A stretch of 64,000 nt of DNA from Sipunculus nudus (GCA_026874595.1 CM049317.1:22332882-22396881); one strand, 5' to 3'. Counted from the first letter of the stretch, positions 1-11,935 are shown. Notes: generated by a model from the letters alone, not told the origin. Numbers and translations are program-made.

Positions 1-9
1 TGGCTGATT

Positions 10-335
10 AACATTGTTGCCTCCGCCAGGAGGGTATGCGTTAATCCCCGTTCGTGTTTGTGTCTGTGTTTTTACAATATAACTCACGCAGTCATGAATA
101 GAATCCCATGAAATTTCCAGGAAACCTCGAGAATGGACCATTAAAGAATCGATTAGATTTGGGTGTGGATCCCGCATGTGATCCGGATCCAGGAATAGCT
201 TCCATGAATATCCACAATTGTGTATTCACATACGCACCAAAGAACCTGGGAATATGGGCTCAATAAGTGAATAAAATCACAATTTGCGGAGAACCCCACA
301 TTGAGGACTGCCTACATGGCGAGAGCCTGCATTCC
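10..335 (+). repeat. dispersed repeat family R1, copy 1
   Basis: The copy opens with the short palindrome CCTCCGCCAGGAGG, continues through a TG-rich stretch and a conserved block around 'ctcacgcagtcatgaa' and 'tccggatccaggaat', and ends with 'gaacctgggaatatg'. The same order of blocks is found at 40.42-40.69, 46.06-46.33 and, on the other strand, 0.57-0.92 kb. A partial copy of the tail is at 55.79-55.91 kb. No coding capacity is seen. The class is unknown; it behaves like a non-autonomous mobile repeat. Confidence 0.6.
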
Positions 336-340
336 ATTCA

Positions 341-556
341 CATGGATTGTACAACTAGTTGTAATAACTAATACGAGGCACTCTCCAAGGCTCGGTAGTC
401 GGTAAGGGTGGAGGAAACCGGAGGACCCGGAGAAAACTACCGGCCTTGGACGGGCCACTACAACCCACTGTCATAGCACCGCCGGGAATCGAACCCGGGT
501 CTCCAGAGGAGAAAGCCGAGCGTTTTACCACTCAGCAGATGCAGCTGTCCAGGTCT
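341..556 (-). mobile_element. tRNA-derived SINE, copy 1
   Basis: Read on the minus strand, the head is tRNA-like. There is an A-box-like stretch 'gagtggtaaaacgctcgg' and a canonical B box GGGTTCGATTCCC (about 484-499), followed by a body with 'ctccggtttcctcc'. The same unit is present at 59859-60066 in the same orientation, and homology extends to 'catggattgtac' at the tail end. The tRNA part lacks a believable cloverleaf, so it is a retroposon and not a tRNA gene. Confidence 0.75.
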
Positions 557-569
557 CTTAATCGGTCCA

Positions 570-915
570 TACTCCAAGGTTGCTTCGTGCAGAAGTTCTC
601 CAAGCCTTGTTTGAATTTACCTATTCGGTCAATATTCCCAGGTTCATTCGTGCTTAAGTAACTCTAAATTTGTGAATATTCCTGGAAGTCCTAAATAGAC
701 CTTCCTGCATAAGGCGGATCCCCACCAAAACCTGCGCGATTCGTCCTTGGCCAATTCCCTATATGCCTTGAAAGTTTCATGAGATATATTGTGAACAAAT
801 ACACACGCACACACAAACAGACACACACCATTACACACGCACCATCACAGATTCACCCACGCACACAAACACACATGAACAGGGTTGAACGAAAACTTTC
901 CTGGGGGAGGCAACA
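570..915 (-). repeat. dispersed repeat family R1, copy 2 (inverted)
   Basis: The reverse complement reads 'ttgcctcccccaggaaa', a long TG tract (CA tract on the plus strand, about 800-875), 'atatctcatgaaactttc', 'ggggatccgcc' and 'gaatgaacctgggaatatt'. These blocks occur in the same order as in 10-335. Together with copy 1 it forms an inverted pair flanking the SINE. The short open frames across the CA tract (Thr/His-rich) are repeat artefacts. Confidence 0.6.
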
Positions 916-1166
916 GTTCTGGATCACCAGAGAAATCCGATTCATTTTTTTTAGGACCCGGCTACACCACTTGCAAAGGCTATTAAAACTCTTGGACTGT
1001 AAATGGACTGGAAGTTTAAATTGCTTTACAGTTCATTTCACAGGCCTAGTATACCAGGAAGGAAATTTTTCATATCTACACGAATGGGTAAACTTTCTTT
1101 TACCACGGTGTTAAATCATTTGGATTAAAATTGGACCAATAATTACGACCAATAATATGATTACAA
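916..1166. other. no feature recognised
   Basis: Unique-looking sequence between R1 copy 2 and the LTR-like unit. No gene or repeat structure is seen. Confidence 0.5.
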
Positions 1167-1875
1167 TGTTACAGGTGCTCCTTTTATTGTGTGACACGGG
1201 CGAAACTCGTGTTGTTGCACTATATGTTTAATCCGTACTAGTTGAACTCTCGTTGTAATGCTAGCTAGGGGCCGAGGTCAAGTGATGACCCTGGTATATA
1301 GACAGACACACAGCGATGCTTTTCTAGATGATTCATGTGACGCGTGCTTACCGTGTATAATGTATTATTCTTCGAATGTTCTAGAGGTAGAATATTCTCG
1401 GCTTGGGGTGAAGAGTATATAAAGGGGCTGTGTTTAGAGCCGATGGGGGGGGGGGGGGGGGAGCAGAGATTTCCAGCGGACGCAGAAACGTGTGTCAGTT
1501 TCTGGGACCTTATCCGACGAATGCGGCAATTATAGATTTTCTTCAGAGTTTTTCCTGGATTTTGTGCATTTGAACTTCAGTTTACTTTCTGGATTGTTAC
1601 AAGAGTTTTGCACTGGACTGTCATTCTCCGAGAGTATACATTTAAAGAACTTATCGTTGTGACGGTGTTGGTATCCAGGTACTGTGCACATTGTTTATTA
1701 TTCTGTGTGATTGTATTGATTTGTTGTTATACCGCTGTTTTACTGTATAATTGTATTGATTTAGTGTATTGTAATGTTAGGGTTGTTTTAAGAATAAATT
1801 TTAGTTATTTGTTAACAAAAAAACACTGACTTCTTTATTCATTCCCCTAGACATTTCACGCTGCCTAGTGTTACA
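1167..1875 (+). mobile_element. LTR-like unit of an LTR retrotransposon
   Basis: The unit starts TGTTACAGG and ends GTGTTACA, giving TG...CA-type ends with short inverted termini. Inside, in the expected order, are a TATA box (TATATAAAG, 1416-1424), a transcribed-looking middle and a polyadenylation signal AATAAA (1793-1798) about 80 bp before the end. A related unit lies on the minus strand at 56167-56826. Homology continues about 80 bp past the 3' end in both copies, as expected if this is a 5' LTR followed by the start of the internal region. No gag or pol follows and no 5-bp target duplication is visible. A poly-G run (1445-1461) is private to this copy. Confidence 0.55.
1416..1424 (+). 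promoter_or_regulatory. TATA box of the LTR-like unit
   Basis: TATATAAAG sits upstream of 'ggggctgtgtttagagcc', a block strongly conserved in the minus-strand relative (56.57 kb), where the TATA itself has decayed. Confidence 0.5.
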
Positions 1876-2635
1876 GAATCTGATATTTTATCTCTGTTAC
1901 AGAATTTGTGTTCATCACGTATACGTGATCTGTTTATATTAGGTTCCGTAACAACAATAATTTGTACTATCACGTGTCTTCCATTTTGAGTACCCATTCT
2001 AACCTAGCTGTGTTAAGATCGAGCATGTGTGATGAAGACCTTAGCCAGTGGTCTTCTAGTGAGGAGAGCAACAACCCACCAAAATTGTAATAACGTCATA
2101 TGAAATAAATATTTGTATCCACCGAAAAAGATTTTCGCAATTACTGATTTTAGCTGACTTCCGTCGCCGTTGCCCTTTCATTTCCGGAAAACTGTTACAG
2201 AACCGCTGGATGGTATTAAATAATGATATCATAATAATACTAAAAGGAAAATTTTGGTATTTTCTTTGTACACAAGACTGGTGGGGCCGCCTATAAATTT
2301 TATGCGTGCTTCCATCCGGGCATCTATTGTGAGTGAAAATTAAACATATCTCAATCTCTTTCTTTTTGGGAAACGGTTTCCACTTGATTCATGGTACCAC
2401 CTATGTAAAATATCACCAGATCACGAAGTCGCCAGAAGACAAGACATATTTAAAGAAACTTTACATCTTTGATACAGGAATTTACAGAGCTTTGGGAGAC
2501 ATTCCATAGATACGTGTATCAACTGATACACCTATAGTCACTTGACGGCCGCTATTATTTTAGTTTGCAACATAGAAATACTTAATGTCTTAATATCAGA
2601 ATAAGATATAGAGATCCATGTAAGAACGCTGTTTA
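1876..2635. other. LTR-adjacent sequence, then no feature
   Basis: About 1876-1960 is homologous to 56085-56166 on the minus strand (shared 'atcacg...cgtgatctg'). A small perfect hairpin GAAGACC/GGTCTTC is at 2034-2056. The rest shows nothing recognisable. Confidence 0.45.
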
Positions 2636-2639
2636 TTAG

Positions 2640-3515
2640 GCTTACACCCCTTTGTACTTGAGGCTGGTTGCAAGTTTAGCAGAGGTTTCTTTTAATTGAA
2701 TTACTTGTCTCACGCCCAAAGAACGTTCGACCGTGGATAGAACACGCTTTTCGTATGAGGCAGACTTCGTCGCTCGAGGGACACCGGAAATTACCTATTG
2801 GTCACGTAGTGGTCATGTATTAATGATCGTGTTCATTAACCGCAATGGAACCCCTGGAGAAATGGTACGGTTAGCTCTCTCTGATTGTCTGGCCATAACC
2901 TCAGCCAGCATTGGAGTTGATTTAATGCAAAATTCTCACAACTATATTCAGTTGATGGTATACACTTTTAAATTCTCTTTTAAACCGGATTTTACTATTA
3001 AAGAAACAATGTGCAATTGCTAGTGTTACACTTATTGTGCAAGCCTTCCGAAATCAAGATTTCTATATATATATATATTCATTTTAATCATGATTAAAAA
3101 TTTTAAAATTAAAAAACTTTACAGTACAAAGTACACAAAATGCATCAAAAGAAGGAAGACTCATTGTAACGTTGGGGAAATACTTACCATAATAAAACTG
3201 TAGGAGATCCATATATATATATATATATATATATTGACCATTTTCCACCCTCTATGAGAGACTCTTCCTGTCTGTATAAATTTAGTTTAATGCTTTAACT
3301 GTATAGACAATGCAGGTGGCCATCACTCTTAATCCAGACAGATTATTAATTTGAATTTAAGGTCTTTTCTACTGGGATTCTGAGATAAATATGACTGTGT
3401 CATGGGAGTAATTATACCAAATATATTATTTTACATACTGTGTTGCTTTAATGATTTTGTCAGTAACTCATTCATCGTTCATGTTTATGACTATTTCATT
3501 TATTTATTAACATAC
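2640..3515 (+). repeat. old duplicated block P, 5' part
   Basis: The stretch 'gcagacttcgtcgctcgagg' with 'cctattggtca' (about 2759-2803) recurs at 8022-8067. The stretch around 'catactgtgttgctttaatg' (about 3430-3455) recurs at about 10622-10642 with similar flanks ('atccaga', 'tcatgtttatg'). The copies are diverged and interrupted. The 96-codon frame at 2733-3023 lies inside this repeat and matches no family I recognise. (TA)n runs are at about 3063 and 3211-3233. Confidence 0.5.
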
Positions 3516-4244
3516 CAGTGGCGCATCCAGAATTTTGTAAAAAGGGAGCACAACTGCCTCAAGGGTGTATTTCGCTCAGCGTCTTCATGAAAAAGGAACG
3601 TCGAATGTTTTATACAAAAATAACATGGCCATATGTTCAGTGTCACTTGTGACCTTAAAAAATGAAATTTGTGAAAAAAAATATAAAATCTTTAATTATT
3701 TAATTCATAATACTTTGAAAACTTAAAAAAAAACCCATAAAAACTGTTTATCACTTTATCACACTCAGCAGCAAATAGAAATGCTACTTAAACTACCCAA
3801 CGTTGTGGCCATAAATATTTAGCGGCAATGGCAATAGATTTGTATCCCTGAAACATTTGATTAATAAAACTTCTACATTAAAAGAAATCTTAAACATATT
3901 AACACCTGAGGTGCCCTCTTATAATGATCTAACAATGAATATATCAGGAAATATGAACACCAAACAATAAAATTAGAGTCACAGGCACTGAATCTTCACA
4001 CATTCGACAAATATAATTTAAACATTTTAATACTTTTATATTCGTAAAACAAAGCTTCAGGGAAAGTTGTGGTTGTATCAGATAAATAACATGGAGATTG
4101 GCCAGACGAATAACTTAACACCTCAATGAATTGAAGCATTTTTTAACAATATTTCGTTAATTGACAAAATGTTTAATAATTCCCTTGGCGCTTTCACCTC
4201 ACCCCCACCCCTCACCCCCCTGTGTTCTCTCTGGATCCGCCAAT
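3516..4244. mobile_element. TIR element (non-autonomous DNA transposon)
   Basis: The left end CAGTGGCGCATCCAGAA pairs with the right end CTGGATCCGCCAATG, giving terminal inverted repeats of about 15 bp with a few mismatches. The interior is AT-rich and non-coding. The 'gtggcggatcca' type of end is common in non-autonomous transposons of aquatic invertebrates (general knowledge). No clear target duplication is visible. Confidence 0.6.
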
Positions 4245-5640
4245 GATATTTTTGTTTGATATATGATATGTTTGATATATCAAATGTTTTACGATGAACT
4301 TAGAACTAAAGACTCCCTAATTAAGACACCCTTTGCCAAGGATGCTTTACAAGTTTCTATTCTCAGGTTGCTTCCTTCTTTATTAAGTAATAAATATTTG
4401 CTTAATAAATTTATATTAACTAAACTGATTGTTTTCTAGATCCAATATTTCGCTGCAAAATAGAATCTGGTCCTTTGAAAACCTTTCCTTTCTCAGGTGG
4501 CAACGGACCATTGGTCAGTATCAGTCTATAACATAATAACATTTCGGGGAAAATACATGTTATATAGAGTTATATAAGTTAATCCTCTGTAAGGCCACAA
4601 CCTCTCCTATGCAGACTGCGGTCAGTTTTTTTTTCCGGACAGGAGAAATTATGCTAAAATACGAGGTTACCAATGATTTAAGCAATTAACCAGTTTCTCC
4701 GGTAAACAACACACGCACAGGAATAGAGGCAAGATCACAGAGACAAGACAAATAGAATCTCCTCTTGAGTTAATGTACTCAAACCCTCTTTAACATGTCT
4801 TTACATTAAAGGGTAAACCCAGCAAAATCAGGTGGATATAACAGTGGTAATATCTTCCTTAGGCCATCTATGTGCACTTTGATTAACAATAGGATTATCT
4901 AGCGTATCAGACGGAACAAGATGCTGCCATTTAATAACTTGTCCTAAAAAATATATACATAAAATCAGTTAATGATAAGGCCTAGAAGTGATGTTCCTGT
5001 CAAACTCAGCGAATGACCAAGTTACCGAAAGTTAACAAGGGAGAAAGATAATCCTGCGGCAATCCTACCATAATTTGAGGATTTGGGCGTGGTCCAAGAT
5101 AGCGTAATGCCGCCCTAAACTTTTAGTTACAGGTACCCTTGCCACCAAACTCTCTCCGCATATATAGTTTCTCGCCTGGCCGCCCTCCTCGGACAACTTT
5201 CGGATCACGTGGTCCAATTTGTTTACATGACCTGGGGTCACCAAGCCCTGAACCTGAAGGTGAGTAGTGAATGGTCTGGCTTTCTCTGGTTGGCTCTAGC
5301 CATCATTTGATTGGGTCAGGATGGTTAAAAAGAAGAAACACAAGCCCCCGTTTTCTTGGTCTATTTTGACTGAAGATTTCTCAGGAAAAAAAAGTTTAAT
5401 ATCGAATTTTTTTTTAAAATGATTTAAAAAAGGCCAAAACCTCAGGTGTATAATAGACGTTATATAGGGCAAATAAATACAGCCAAGTGTCCTTCGTGTA
5501 GCTTCCCTCGTACCCTTATGGTCACGTGACAGGTTTACTTCCTCAGCTCTTTGCGGTATACACTAAAATCTGGGTGTCACAGGTCGCATGTCGATTTAGG
5601 TTAAACCGCTCGTTATTGGAACTTAACAGAACGAAAACAA
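4245..5640. other. no gene; fragment of block P
   Basis: About 4780-4915 is weakly similar to 11520-11670 (shared 'acagtggtaatatct...tatgtgcactttga' type blocks). Otherwise no feature is seen. Confidence 0.4.
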
Positions 5641-6345
5641 TGATTAATGGTGATATACTGATAAAACAATGATAATTGTCACATATGATATTTTGTTCAA
5701 GGTTTTATAACAGAACTGATGTGTTTGTGATAGGTTACATTTGAATGCCATGGAACGATGCATTCTAACACAATATGTATAAGTCAGTTGATTATTCTGG
5801 TCTGATACTGTTTCCAAAGAAGCAGAAGATAAGGAAATTGGGTGTTACTACTGAGGACTTGCAGTAGATTGTTTGAATCCCATCATAAGCATCTTATTTG
5901 CTCCGTTACCATGGTGATGATAAAGTTCCTTGTGTATAAAACCGTCATTTCTGCGTCTTGTTATTATCTTTCTGTTTGGTTTGGCACTTATATTCCAGTG
6001 GTATAGCTATGCTGGCAATCTTCTTCTATCATCTTGACAGAGTTTGTTATAACAAAATAATATAGAAAGGGCCGTAGGGACCTCACGTCACCAAGAATCG
6101 ATTTGACTTAATTTGCTTGGCTGCTTTGCTGTGCCCTCATGACGACGTGTTTGTAGCGCTAACTGGAACAAAAAATTTGCAACAAAAAAATTAAACAGTG
6201 AAAGAGGGTGCCTCGATTTCGTTGTCAATTTATTATGACAAAGATGTTTCCTATAATGTCAACTGATAAAATGAAATGAGACCAATAAATAAAGACATTT
6301 GTTTCCAATATATACTTCAAAATCTTCGGGTGGTAATATTCATGT
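5640..6345 (+). repeat. old duplicated block P, 3' part with the four-copy core
   Basis: The core at about 6060-6250 ('atcgatttgactt', 'tgcttggctgctttgctgt', then 'gtcaatttattatgaca') has relatives at about 9015-9200, 13775-13970 and 15115-15300. The downstream 'tcgggtggtaatattcatgta' (about 6328) matches 14046-14066. The reading frame is not conserved between copies, so this is repeated non-coding DNA, not a gene family. Confidence 0.6.
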
Positions 6346-7189
6346 ATTTTATGTATTTAAATTTAATTCAATTTCCTTGTTACACTATATATGTAATTTA
6401 AGTGTTCACTGATGCCAGGTTGCCTCCTTCAGGTAGCGCATATTTGCTCAATGATAAAAAGATACATGAATATTTATGCATGGTATTACAAATGTACGGC
6501 CATGTTCCTTCATATAGACGACTGTTTTCTGCATCTTGCTAGATGATGGCAGATATTTTGTTGAAATTTATCTTCGGGGGTTGGGGGGGGGGGGGGGGGT
6601 ATGACTCGCGCATGCACACACTCATAGATATTTACACACACACATATATATATATATATATATTTCGTGCAATATTTGAACAACAATTTTATTTTTTTCT
6701 GGTTTTATTGATTATTTACCATAGATAATCATGAATATGTCATTTCATTAACATTCATCCGCCAACGATGTAAAAGAGTTAAAAACGTTTCAGTGACTAA
6801 ACTCCAAAATTCAATCATTAACAACGACATATACATTGTACTTGATCGGCAAATGGCTTTCAGAACGAATATTTCTCTGGATTTCCTTTTGGCGAGTGCA
6901 ACTTTTCTTCTACTGTTAAGCTCTTAACCTACCTACCAGGTACAACGGTGTGGGTTTAACATCTGACAATACCCTATTACATTCTGGATCTCTTAGATCT
7001 TCCAGCTTTCAGCCTTATCATCGCCGTGGAGGGATTCTAAAACGTACGCTGTCAAAAAAAAAAAAAAAAAAAAAAAAAAAACTAGAAAAGCACTCAGAGA
7101 GCGCAGACCTCCGACAAGACAGTTGATTGCCTCAATATGTTTCCTAAAACATTCCTGGATCCAGATGGTGATCCGGATCACTACCAACA
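6346..7189. repeat. simple repeats, no gene
   Basis: Contains a poly-G run (about 6578-6599), a CA/TA tract (6634-6662) and a long poly-A run (7054-7081). Nothing else is recognised. Confidence 0.6.
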
Positions 7190-7335
7190 TTAACCAATCG
7201 TTCCTTGTATAATTGTCGAGCTATCCTGAAAATTTCATCAAAATGTGTTGATAAAAATTTGTGTAATGTTGTTACAGACATACAAACAGACAAAAAACAG
7301 ACAAGCAATCAAACGCCGGTAATAACATAACTCCC
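7190..7335 (-). repeat. dispersed repeat family R2 (minus)
   Basis: The plus strand reads 'accaatcgttccttgtataat', 'gagctatcctgaaaatttcatc', 'aacagaca' or 'cagacatacaaacagacaa' and 'aacataactcccgcc'. The same ordered blocks occur at 11830-11935, 12435-12570, 13105-13175 and 13430-13590, all in this orientation. On the reverse strand it begins with a GGCGGGAGTTATG-like head and a TTTG/TCTG-rich tract, in the style of R1. Confidence 0.6.
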
Positions 7336-7950
7336 GCCAATACTCTACCTACATATGTGGCCGATGACTTGTACTCATTCAATTCTGAGTGAGTGGCTCA
7401 CCCTATTATATAGGTCATAGATCAAGGCTCTCTGCACGATCAAGCCTACCTGCAATTACACAACAAAAACACGAAATATGTGTTAACTTGACACATCTTA
7501 TCATTAATTTGAAATATTATTTATCATTACTATTTATTATCATTCTGTATTTATATAGCGGCTTATTCAACATCATGATATTGCTATAGAGCGGTTAACA
7601 ATAATTAATTCAATACATTACTAAGAAAGGCACATGTTAAAATTCTATAACCATAACACATACCATACATATTATTAGCAGCAGGTAAGACGCAAGTAAA
7701 AATTAATAAACGCTATAAGCGGAAGTGAAGAGATTTTTTTTTTAAAAAAGAGACCATGATTCTATTTTCCTGATTGAAACATACAAATGTGACAAATAAC
7801 TATTAGAATATAAATAAGAAGTCAAGAATTTAAGATCTGGTCGATTGAGATCCATTTTCAAACACATTTGATGGCGAACATCTCTTTGTATTCAGAAGTG
7901 ACTGCATGCATGTACAGCCTCAATTTATACAATTTCCTCTATATTGAGTT
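7336..7950. other. no feature recognised
   Basis: AT-rich sequence between R2 and block Q. Confidence 0.5.
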
Positions 7951-8110
7951 ACTTTGTCTTGCAGGATGGAATTCGGCCATAAACGAACGTTTGCAATAGA
8001 AGTGGAAATGTTCTCAGTATCAAGCAGACTTTGGCGCTCGAGGGACGCCCAAAATGCCTATTGGTCAGATAAAATTAATCGAGTTTATTAGCGTCACTGA
8101 AGGGGGAGAA
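7950..8110 (+). repeat. old duplicated block Q, start
   Basis: 'gcagactttggcgctcgagg...cctattggtca' parallels 2759-2803 of block P. It marks the start of a second, interrupted copy that continues at 8700-9235, 10480-10690, 11520-11670 and 13600-14070. Confidence 0.5.
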
Positions 8111-8244
8111 TTTGGCCAAATCTGGCTTACTGTTTGCCAATAGCTAAAAGAGCGTTAACAGTAGGTCCTGGTAATACATAATACACAAATATTAATTCTG
8201 ATTGCATTTTACATGTTTTATCCATTGAATAAACTGTATATCCA

Positions 8245-8333
8245 AACAGGGCCCTGTGGCAGATCAGACAATCTTGTCTGAACGGGCTACCCTGTATAAA
8301 TATTTTTTAATAAATAAATAAATAAATAAATAT
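8245..8333 (+). mobile_element. retroposon 3' tail ending in (TAAA)n
   Basis: A hairpin TCAGACA-atct-TGTCTGA is followed by 'gaacgggctaccctgtataaata' and a (TAAA)n run. This is the 3'-tail design of LINE/SINE retroposons that end in a short tandem repeat and not in poly-A. No body of the element is recognisable upstream. Confidence 0.5.
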
Positions 8334-8699
8334 GACATTCTGATGAAATTGGAAACTGTAATTATATATTTTTGGGACTGAAAGAGTCTAGTTTGAATAA
8401 CAAAGCTTATAAGACAAAGGAACAGGTATAATGCAGATATCAAACACGAAAATTATGTCGCTTTTTTATATTTTCCAGAGTTGAAAATAATCTCCACCAA
8501 ATATCCGACTTGTTTTATTTCATTGCCTTCCATTTAATTACATATATTTTTGTCTATATGCTTTTGGCAAGATCTATGTTTAAATAATGAATTGAAGACT
8601 GTCATTTTAAAACAAACGTGCAGTGCAGATTCGTGAATCATTGCATAGTTTACAGGAAAACAAGTTCGGCAAACAAATAGATGGAATAAGAAGGAACCC

Positions 8700-9235
8700 A
8701 TGATTAGTCGTGACATATTGACAGAATCATGATAAATGATGGGTATTATAAGATGATGAATATGTTTGTGATCAAATGTATTTTTTTTTTTGCATTCAAA
8801 ATGGATTTTTTTTTCAAATTGCATGCAGTTGACTCATTATGTTACAATTTTTGGTTTTAATTAAAAACGAAAATCAATAGGGGTTAGGTCTTCCCGTTTA
8901 TAACATTTAACTACATGGTTGAAACTTAAATTCCAACGATGCCACTATATTGGCAATCTTGTGGCAATAGGTGGCAAATGATATATCCGCGGAACAGTAT
9001 TTCGTATTATATACGGGAAGGTCCATGGGGATCGAAGGTCAACCAACACCGCATCGAATTGGCTTTATTTTCCTGGCTTCCTTGCAGTCTTATTCAACTG
9101 GATCTGACTTAGTTGCTCTGAAGGAACCAGCGGCGAAAAAGACAAGTGGTACTCTGTCATCGATTTGTTTGCAATTTTATTCTGACACAGATGCTACCCT
9201 TCTGGCAAATGAATGCAATATAAGGATAGAGTAAA
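8700..9235 (+). repeat. four-copy core, copy 2 (block Q)
   Basis: 'gatgaatatgtttgtgatcaa' (about 8755) and 'ccatggggatcgaagg...accgcatcgaattggctt' (9022-9065) match copies at 5.7-6.25, 13.6-13.97 and 14.5-15.3 kb. An 87-codon frame (8971-9234) covers the core, but the equivalent frames in the other copies are broken, so I do not call a gene. Confidence 0.55.
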
Positions 9236-9678
9236 AAAAGGGAAAAGAAGGGTTATTTCTTGTTTTTTTTTGCAAGTTAAGAAATTACCATTACTTTTCC
9301 TGCATAGTTGATAAAAATTAAGTTAACACGTACGTTATCACAAAGTATCTTAATAGGAATGTATCAGCCATTGATCTGTTTTGTTAAAAACAGTGGTTCA
9401 CTTTGAGTCATACTCGTATTTTGTGTGTATTTTTTTATAAAATACGTTGCGTACATGGAAAATGCCAAGAGAGTCATGAAGTCTTAAAAGTGACCCTCAG
9501 TGAATCTTTCAAATTATAATATATCGTCATATTTTTCATTGTATGGTAGCATTTTGGTGAGAAAATAAATACTTGTTCTGTTCATGGTGAATCAACAATT
9601 GTTATCTTTGTCAATGACGTGGCGTACTGCACACAATTCATTTGACGACGTGTGTATTACGTACGGAGCCCGGGAGAC
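9236..9678. other. no feature recognised
   Basis: AT-rich, no repeat relation seen. Confidence 0.5.
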
Positions 9679-9935
9679 GACATGGTCAAAATATTTATTT
9701 ATCCATTTGCAAGGATTAGTTATCCGTGCCAAAGATTAACTAATCCGTGCGCACGAATGACTAATCGGTGCGCACGGATGACTGAACCGTGGCTATTCAA
9801 GATAGCAGACCAATAGGAACCGTGCCCATGTATATTAGTTATTTCTGCCCACGGATTTCGTGTTCACGGATTTCTCATTCGTGCGCACGGATTAGTAATC
9901 AGTGAGCACAAATTAATAAATATTTTGACCTTGTC
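9679..9935. mobile_element. fold-back element with internal TGCGCA-centred repeats
   Basis: Terminal inverted repeats of 21 bp with one mismatch: left 9679-9699 ('gacatggtcaaaatatttat'), right 9915-9935. Inside, a ~22-bp motif built on 'taatccgtgcgcacg' is iterated, three times on the left half and in inverted form on the right half ('gtgcgcacggattag'). No ORF. No target duplication was established by eye. Confidence 0.7.
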
Positions 9936-10475
9936 ATTGACAAAAATAACAGTTATGGGTTCCCCATGAGCAGAATAAATGTGGGCTAATTTAAAATATG
10001 GTTAGAAAATAGTAAATTGTTTACAAGTGAAGTGCCTATTAGACACTGAAACCACATTTTTCTGCAGACAAAATTGTCCGCTCTTGTGTTTTAACTACCC
10101 AAAGTTGATGACATATAATGCACCTATACCATTGCTCCGTCCATATAGAGATTTTAAGTATTTAATTCACTGTTTCATCTGGTTGATTCAAATGCAGAAA
10201 CAAAAAATTGAATTTCTCGAAAAATCCCAAGGACAACTCTCAACTCATTCTTTTAGAAAATTCTCGAGCTTTGTTGGAAACAAAGAACCAGCATGACAAG
10301 AATATGGTATTTTTCATATAAAAATAATAAGTTACATCACGTTAACAGTTAATAACAACATAATAACAACAGTTATTGAAGTGATAATATATTAGTAGTG
10401 GAAGCATGACATTGTGAAACGCCTGAAACTGAATTAGTTGAATAATGTTCCCTCTCTCCTCAGAGATTTTTTGTT
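9936..10475. other. no feature recognised
   Basis: An 89-codon open frame (10027-10296) is present, but it has no recognisable family and no supporting splice, promoter or repeat context. Confidence 0.4.
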
Positions 10476-10479
10476 TTGT

Positions 10480-10690
10480 CTTATCCATTTAATGATTAAT
10501 ATGTATGCAGCACTCCGGAGGCCACATCTCTAAATCCAGAGAGATACTTAATTTTAACACATGTGCAAGGAGGAGTATTATATCAAAATGATATATCATG
10601 GGACCAACAAAACTAAATTTACATACTGTATTGCTTTAATGGTACAATTCATGATCCCTTCATGTTTTTTATGTTTATTTCATTAAATCT
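10480..10690 (+). repeat. block Q fragment matching 3300-3500
   Basis: 'aatccagagag', 'tttacatactgtattgctttaatgg' and 'catgttttttatgtttattt' follow the same order as in block P. A poly-C run lies further on, at 10975-10983. Confidence 0.5.
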
Positions 10691-11049
10691 TTGACAACCC
10701 TCGGGAGTTAAATTTGATTAATAATTTGCTGCTTTTATCCTGCTATCCGTTAGAATTTTCAGTAATCTTCCTGCCAGTCCATAATTAGTAAGGACAATTT
10801 TCAGAAGAAAAGCCTCTTACCTGCATAGAATGAAACTTGACGTAAACATTGACTGATATTTCCATATTTTACAGTTAAGTTCATACTTAAAATTTCTTAG
10901 CAGGTATTACTGTTTGGAAAGCTAACCCCGAATATAACATGCAAAACCGGATGGGGAGGGAGGAGGGGACATGCCCCCCCCCCAACGGCTTTCCCTGTGT
11001 TCGACCCGGAATTTATGTAAGGTAAACCTGTGCAAATCCTTTAGTTCAA

Positions 11050-11165
11050 GCCAGAGTTCACGCAATCAGCTGATTGTAGCCAGAGCTAGCTTACGCTTCC
11101 AGTTGATTTTTGCCAGAGCTCACGCTTCCAGCTGAATTTTGCCAGAGCTCACGCTGTCAGAATAC
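11050..11165 (+). repeat. short tandem repeat, four ~30-bp units
   Basis: 'gccagagctcacgcttccag' recurs with starts at 11050, 11079, 11112 and 11141, so the spacing is 29, 33 and 29 bp. The units are imperfect. Confidence 0.75.
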
Positions 11166-11825
11166 ATCAATCTGAAACATGTCGACTGTACGTGCACATC
11201 AAATACGTCATTTACCTCGATGGTCGAGGGGAATTCTTTGATCTCTCATCGGTGGCAACATGAATAAGCCATTTATGTCAAATAATTAGAATAATATTCA
11301 GATAAGAGACATAAAATTTCCACTGATTTGAGCATTTGGCAAGTTTAACGGCAGGATAATTTGAATGTTACGCACCCACATACGGATACACAAAAGAACG
11401 ACACAAGCATACACCATCTAAAAACAGAAGAGTGCGAAGGGGAAAACAAACTGCCGGACTGCTGCGGAATTTTTAAACTCTTTTTTCAGTGTAAGTGATG
11501 GAATAATCTTAAACCGTTACCAACAAAGCATTTATTGACATTAAATTGTTAAACAGCAAGGTAATATAAAAAAACAGTAGTGATATCTTTCTATGCCTAT
11601 GTACTTTGAGTTACATCAATATAATCTAAACATATTCATATGATTAAGGTACAGCCCGTAGCATCTTGCCTTCAACAATACTCTTAAAATTATTTAATGA
11701 TGAGGCATGGGAAATGATGATCCTTTCATACTGAACTGATGACCAAATGAGTAATGTAAGGTTGAAAGTAATGTGATATTGGTGACAAGCAGATAAAATA
11801 ATGTGATAGAATCAAATCAAATATT
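11166..11825. other. no gene; weak block Q fragment
   Basis: About 11520-11670 shows weak similarity to about 4780-4915. Nothing else is seen. Confidence 0.35.
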
Positions 11826-11829
11826 CAAT

Positions 11830-11935
11830 CACTTGTTCCTGGTATTATTGTGGAGTATCCTGAAAATTTCTTTAAAAAATCCACTCATAAATTCTTGAAA
11901 AATCTATCTTTCTAACAGGTTAACAGACCAATGCC
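11830..11935 (-). repeat. R2 repeat fragment (minus)
   Basis: 'tcacttgttcctggtattatt', 'tatcctgaaaatttctt' and 'aacaggttaacagac' match the R2 block order. Confidence 0.5.

Noticed and set aside
481-540. Possible tRNA gene (good B box, minus strand)
   Set aside because: The A box and cloverleaf stems are incomplete, and the same unit with SINE body recurs at 59.9-60.07 kb.
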